Shown: one piece after another, positions 6,466 to 7,818 of the stretch
Numbering within the stretch: the first letter of the stretch is position 1
How the letters are laid out: each line of letters opens with the position of its first letter
Origin: a bacterium
Lineage (GTDB): Bacteria > Bacteroidota > Bacteroidia > Bacteroidales > Muribaculaceae
Reading direction: 5' to 3'
Assembly: GCA_004561555.1 (NCBI GenBank)
Contig: SFVH01000050.1
Coordinates: forward strand, 1 to 7,818
Length of the DNA stretch: 7,818 bases
Made by a program: the position numbers and the translations under genes
The notes under the pieces: generated by a model
Seen by the model: the letters and a program-made list of their open reading frames with translations, nothing else
The model's database searches: none
What the model was told of the DNA's origin: nothing

Positions 6466-7761
6466 ATGGAAATAATACGCAACATTTCAGCAATATGCTT
6501 GATTACGGCAACTACAATTGCCGCAGTGGCTACGGAAAGCGCCGATAGCATAACCTACAAGACAAAACAGCAAAGATTATCGCTCGGAGGATATGGCGAA
6601 GCCGTGATGACTCGCAACTTCTACAGCGATGCTTGGCAACGCTATTCGCGCCCGGAGCTTCACAAAGACGACCCAAGCCACGGACGATTTGACTTGCCAC
6701 ATGTGGTGGTGATGATAGGCTACGACTTTGGAAAGGGATGGACAATGAATTCGGAAATAGAATTTGAACATGGAGGCACGGAGAGCGCCGTGGAAATGGA
6801 AGCCGAAGAGACCGGCGAATATGAAAATGAAATCGAACGCGGAGGTGAAGTGGCTTTGGAACAATTCTGGATTCAGAAAAGTTTCGGTAGAGCATTCAAC
6901 ATTCGAGCCGGTCATCAGGTGGTGCCGGTAGGAATGACCAACCGACATCACCTGCCTAATGAATTTTTCACCGTCTATCGCCCGGAAGGCGAAAACACAA
7001 TTCTCCCTTGCACTTGGCACGAAACATCAATCGAAGTGTGGGGGCGCATTGGCGATTGGCGATATGAAGCAATGTTTTTGCCGGGACTCGACTCCGACCG
7101 CTTCGGCTCTCAAGGTTTTATCCACGATGGGGCGGGAAGTCCTTATGAATTTAAGATTGCTAATTCTTATGCCGGAGCTTTTCGGTTGGAAAACTATACG
7201 ATAAATAATCTTACTCTTAGTTTGAGCGGATACTTTGGTAGCAGTTTCAGCAATTCTCTCACCAAAAACAGCAAATATAAAGGACACCACGGAGAGGTGA
7301 TAATCGGGGCTTTCGACTTTTTATATAAGTCGCACAACTTCATTGCCAGAGGCAATTTCGATTGGGCTCATCTCAACGACTCGAAGCAAATCACAGAGTT
7401 TAATCGCGGCAGTATGTCAACCTCCTCTCCCTCTCCGAAAACAGCCGTGGCAAGCGATGCAGTAGCTGCCGGATGTGAAGTGGGGTATGATGTCTTCGCA
7501 CTGATGAAAAACCCCGCACTATCAAAGCAAAAACTGTGGGTGTTCGGTCATTACGAATACTATGACTCGATGGCTAAAACTGCCGGCGGAATTATGGACT
7601 ACGATTGGTGTGGCAAGCACTTTATGGCTGTGGGCATCAACTATTACCCCATTCGCGAAATTGCTATCAAAGCTGAATATTCAAAACGGTTTTTCTCCTC
7701 GCCCTACAACAACGAGCCGGCGCTCTCAATAGGTATCACTTACGCAGGTTTTTTCTTATAA
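6466..7761 (+). CDS. Porin-like outer-membrane beta-barrel protein
   Basis: The 431-residue product begins with a signal peptide: MEIIRNIS, then a hydrophobic core to about residue 22, with a plausible cleavage after AVA (21-23 region). No lipobox Cys follows. The mature part alternates polar and hydrophobic residues, is rich in Tyr, Phe, Trp and Gly, and ends in an aromatic-hydrophobic strand (GITYAGFFL), all typical of outer-membrane barrels. Blocks such as LSLGGYGEAV (38-47), GRFDLPHVVVMIGYDFGKGW (73-92) and YRPEGENTILPCTWHETSIE (171-190) look like a conserved Bacteroidales porin-like family, from memory. Residues 97-132 contain 14 Glu, suggesting a cation-binding loop or constriction. Substrate is unknown; phosphate-selective-porin-like or metal uptake roles are guesses. 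It is divergent from the gcv operon and probably co-transcribed with the gene starting at 7781. Confidence 0.88.
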   Translation: MEIIRNISAICLITATTIAAVATESADSITYKTKQQRLSLGGYGEAVMTRNFYSDAWQRYSRPELHKDDPSHGRFDLPHVVVMIGYDFGKGWTMNSEIEFEHGGTESAVEMEAEETGEYENEIERGGEVALEQFWIQKSFGRAFNIRAGHQVVPVGMTNRHHLPNEFFTVYRPEGENTILPCTWHETSIEVWGRIGDWRYEAMFLPGLDSDRFGSQGFIHDGAGSPYEFKIANSYAGAFRLENYTINNLTLSLSGYFGSSFSNSLTKNSKYKGHHGEVIIGAFDFLYKSHNFIARGNFDWAHLNDSKQITEFNRGSMSTSSPSPKTAVASDAVAAGCEVGYDVFALMKNPALSKQKLWVFGHYEYYDSMAKTAGGIMDYDWCGKHFMAVGINYYPIREIAIKAEYSKRFFSSPYNNEPALSIGITYAGFFL

Positions 7762-7780
7762 TTATCAACTAATAATATTT

Positions 7781-7818
7781 ATGAATATGAACAAACTATC
7801 CTATCTTTCAGCTTTAAT
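7781..7818 (+). CDS. Start of a downstream gene, cut by the right edge
   Basis: An ATG 19 nt after the porin stop opens a frame with no stop before the window ends: MNMNKLSYLSAL, 12 codons plus two bases. A second ATG at 7787 is an alternative start. The leader (ATTATCAACTAATAATATTT) is AT-rich as for other starts here and shows no terminator hairpin, so it is probably in one transcript with the porin-like gene. The Lys followed by hydrophobic residues would suit a signal peptide, but too little is visible to name a product. Confidence 0.5.
   Translation, partial: MNMNKLSYLSAL

Noticed and set aside
6577..7020. 147-codon and 121-codon open frames antisense to the porin-like gene
   Set aside because: They lie wholly inside a convincing coding sequence on the other strand, with no promoter or family features of their own.
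7762..7780. Terminator after the porin-like gene
   Set aside because: The 19-nt gap shows no inverted repeat or T run of the right form, so read-through into the next gene is more likely.

Overview
The window reads as a chromosomal segment of a Bacteroidota bacterium, most likely order Bacteroidales. Three things in the sequence point there. Both promoters in the divergent intergenic region fit the Bacteroidetes consensus (TTG, a 20-nt spacer, then TAnnTTTG). The starts are preceded by A-rich leaders rather than Shine-Dalgarno sequences. The plus-strand gene encodes a beta-barrel protein of a type I associate with Bacteroidales. Family or genus cannot be fixed from this window; a Muribaculaceae-like or Porphyromonadaceae-like source is only a guess.

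Positions 1-6222, minus strand: one compact operon encoding the whole glycine cleavage system. It reads lplA (lipoate-protein ligase), gcvT (aminomethyltransferase), gcvH (lipoyl carrier), gcvPA and gcvPB (the two halves of the PLP-dependent glycine decarboxylase) and lpdA (dihydrolipoamide dehydrogenase, cut by the left edge). Junctions are 4 nt, 35 nt, 12 nt, a 1-nt overlap (TGATG) and a 19-nt overlap, so the genes are almost certainly co-transcribed. LplA loads lipoate onto GcvH. GcvPA/PB decarboxylate glycine and put the aminomethyl group on the lipoyl arm. GcvT passes the one-carbon unit to tetrahydrofolate, releasing ammonia, and Lpd reoxidises the arm with NAD+.

Positions 6223-6465: an AT-rich divergent intergenic region with two outward-facing promoters of identical architecture, one for the gcv operon and one for the porin-like gene. 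It also holds short repeats of uncertain meaning.

Positions 6466-7761, plus strand: a 431-residue exported outer-membrane beta-barrel protein with a strikingly Glu-rich segment. It is followed after 19 nt by the first 12 codons of another gene, probably in the same transcript. Apart from the divergent 6223-6465 region there are no long non-coding stretches. I see no RNA gene, mobile element, CRISPR array or riboswitch. The window is mainly well-understood metabolism; the least understood parts are the barrel protein and its partner gene.
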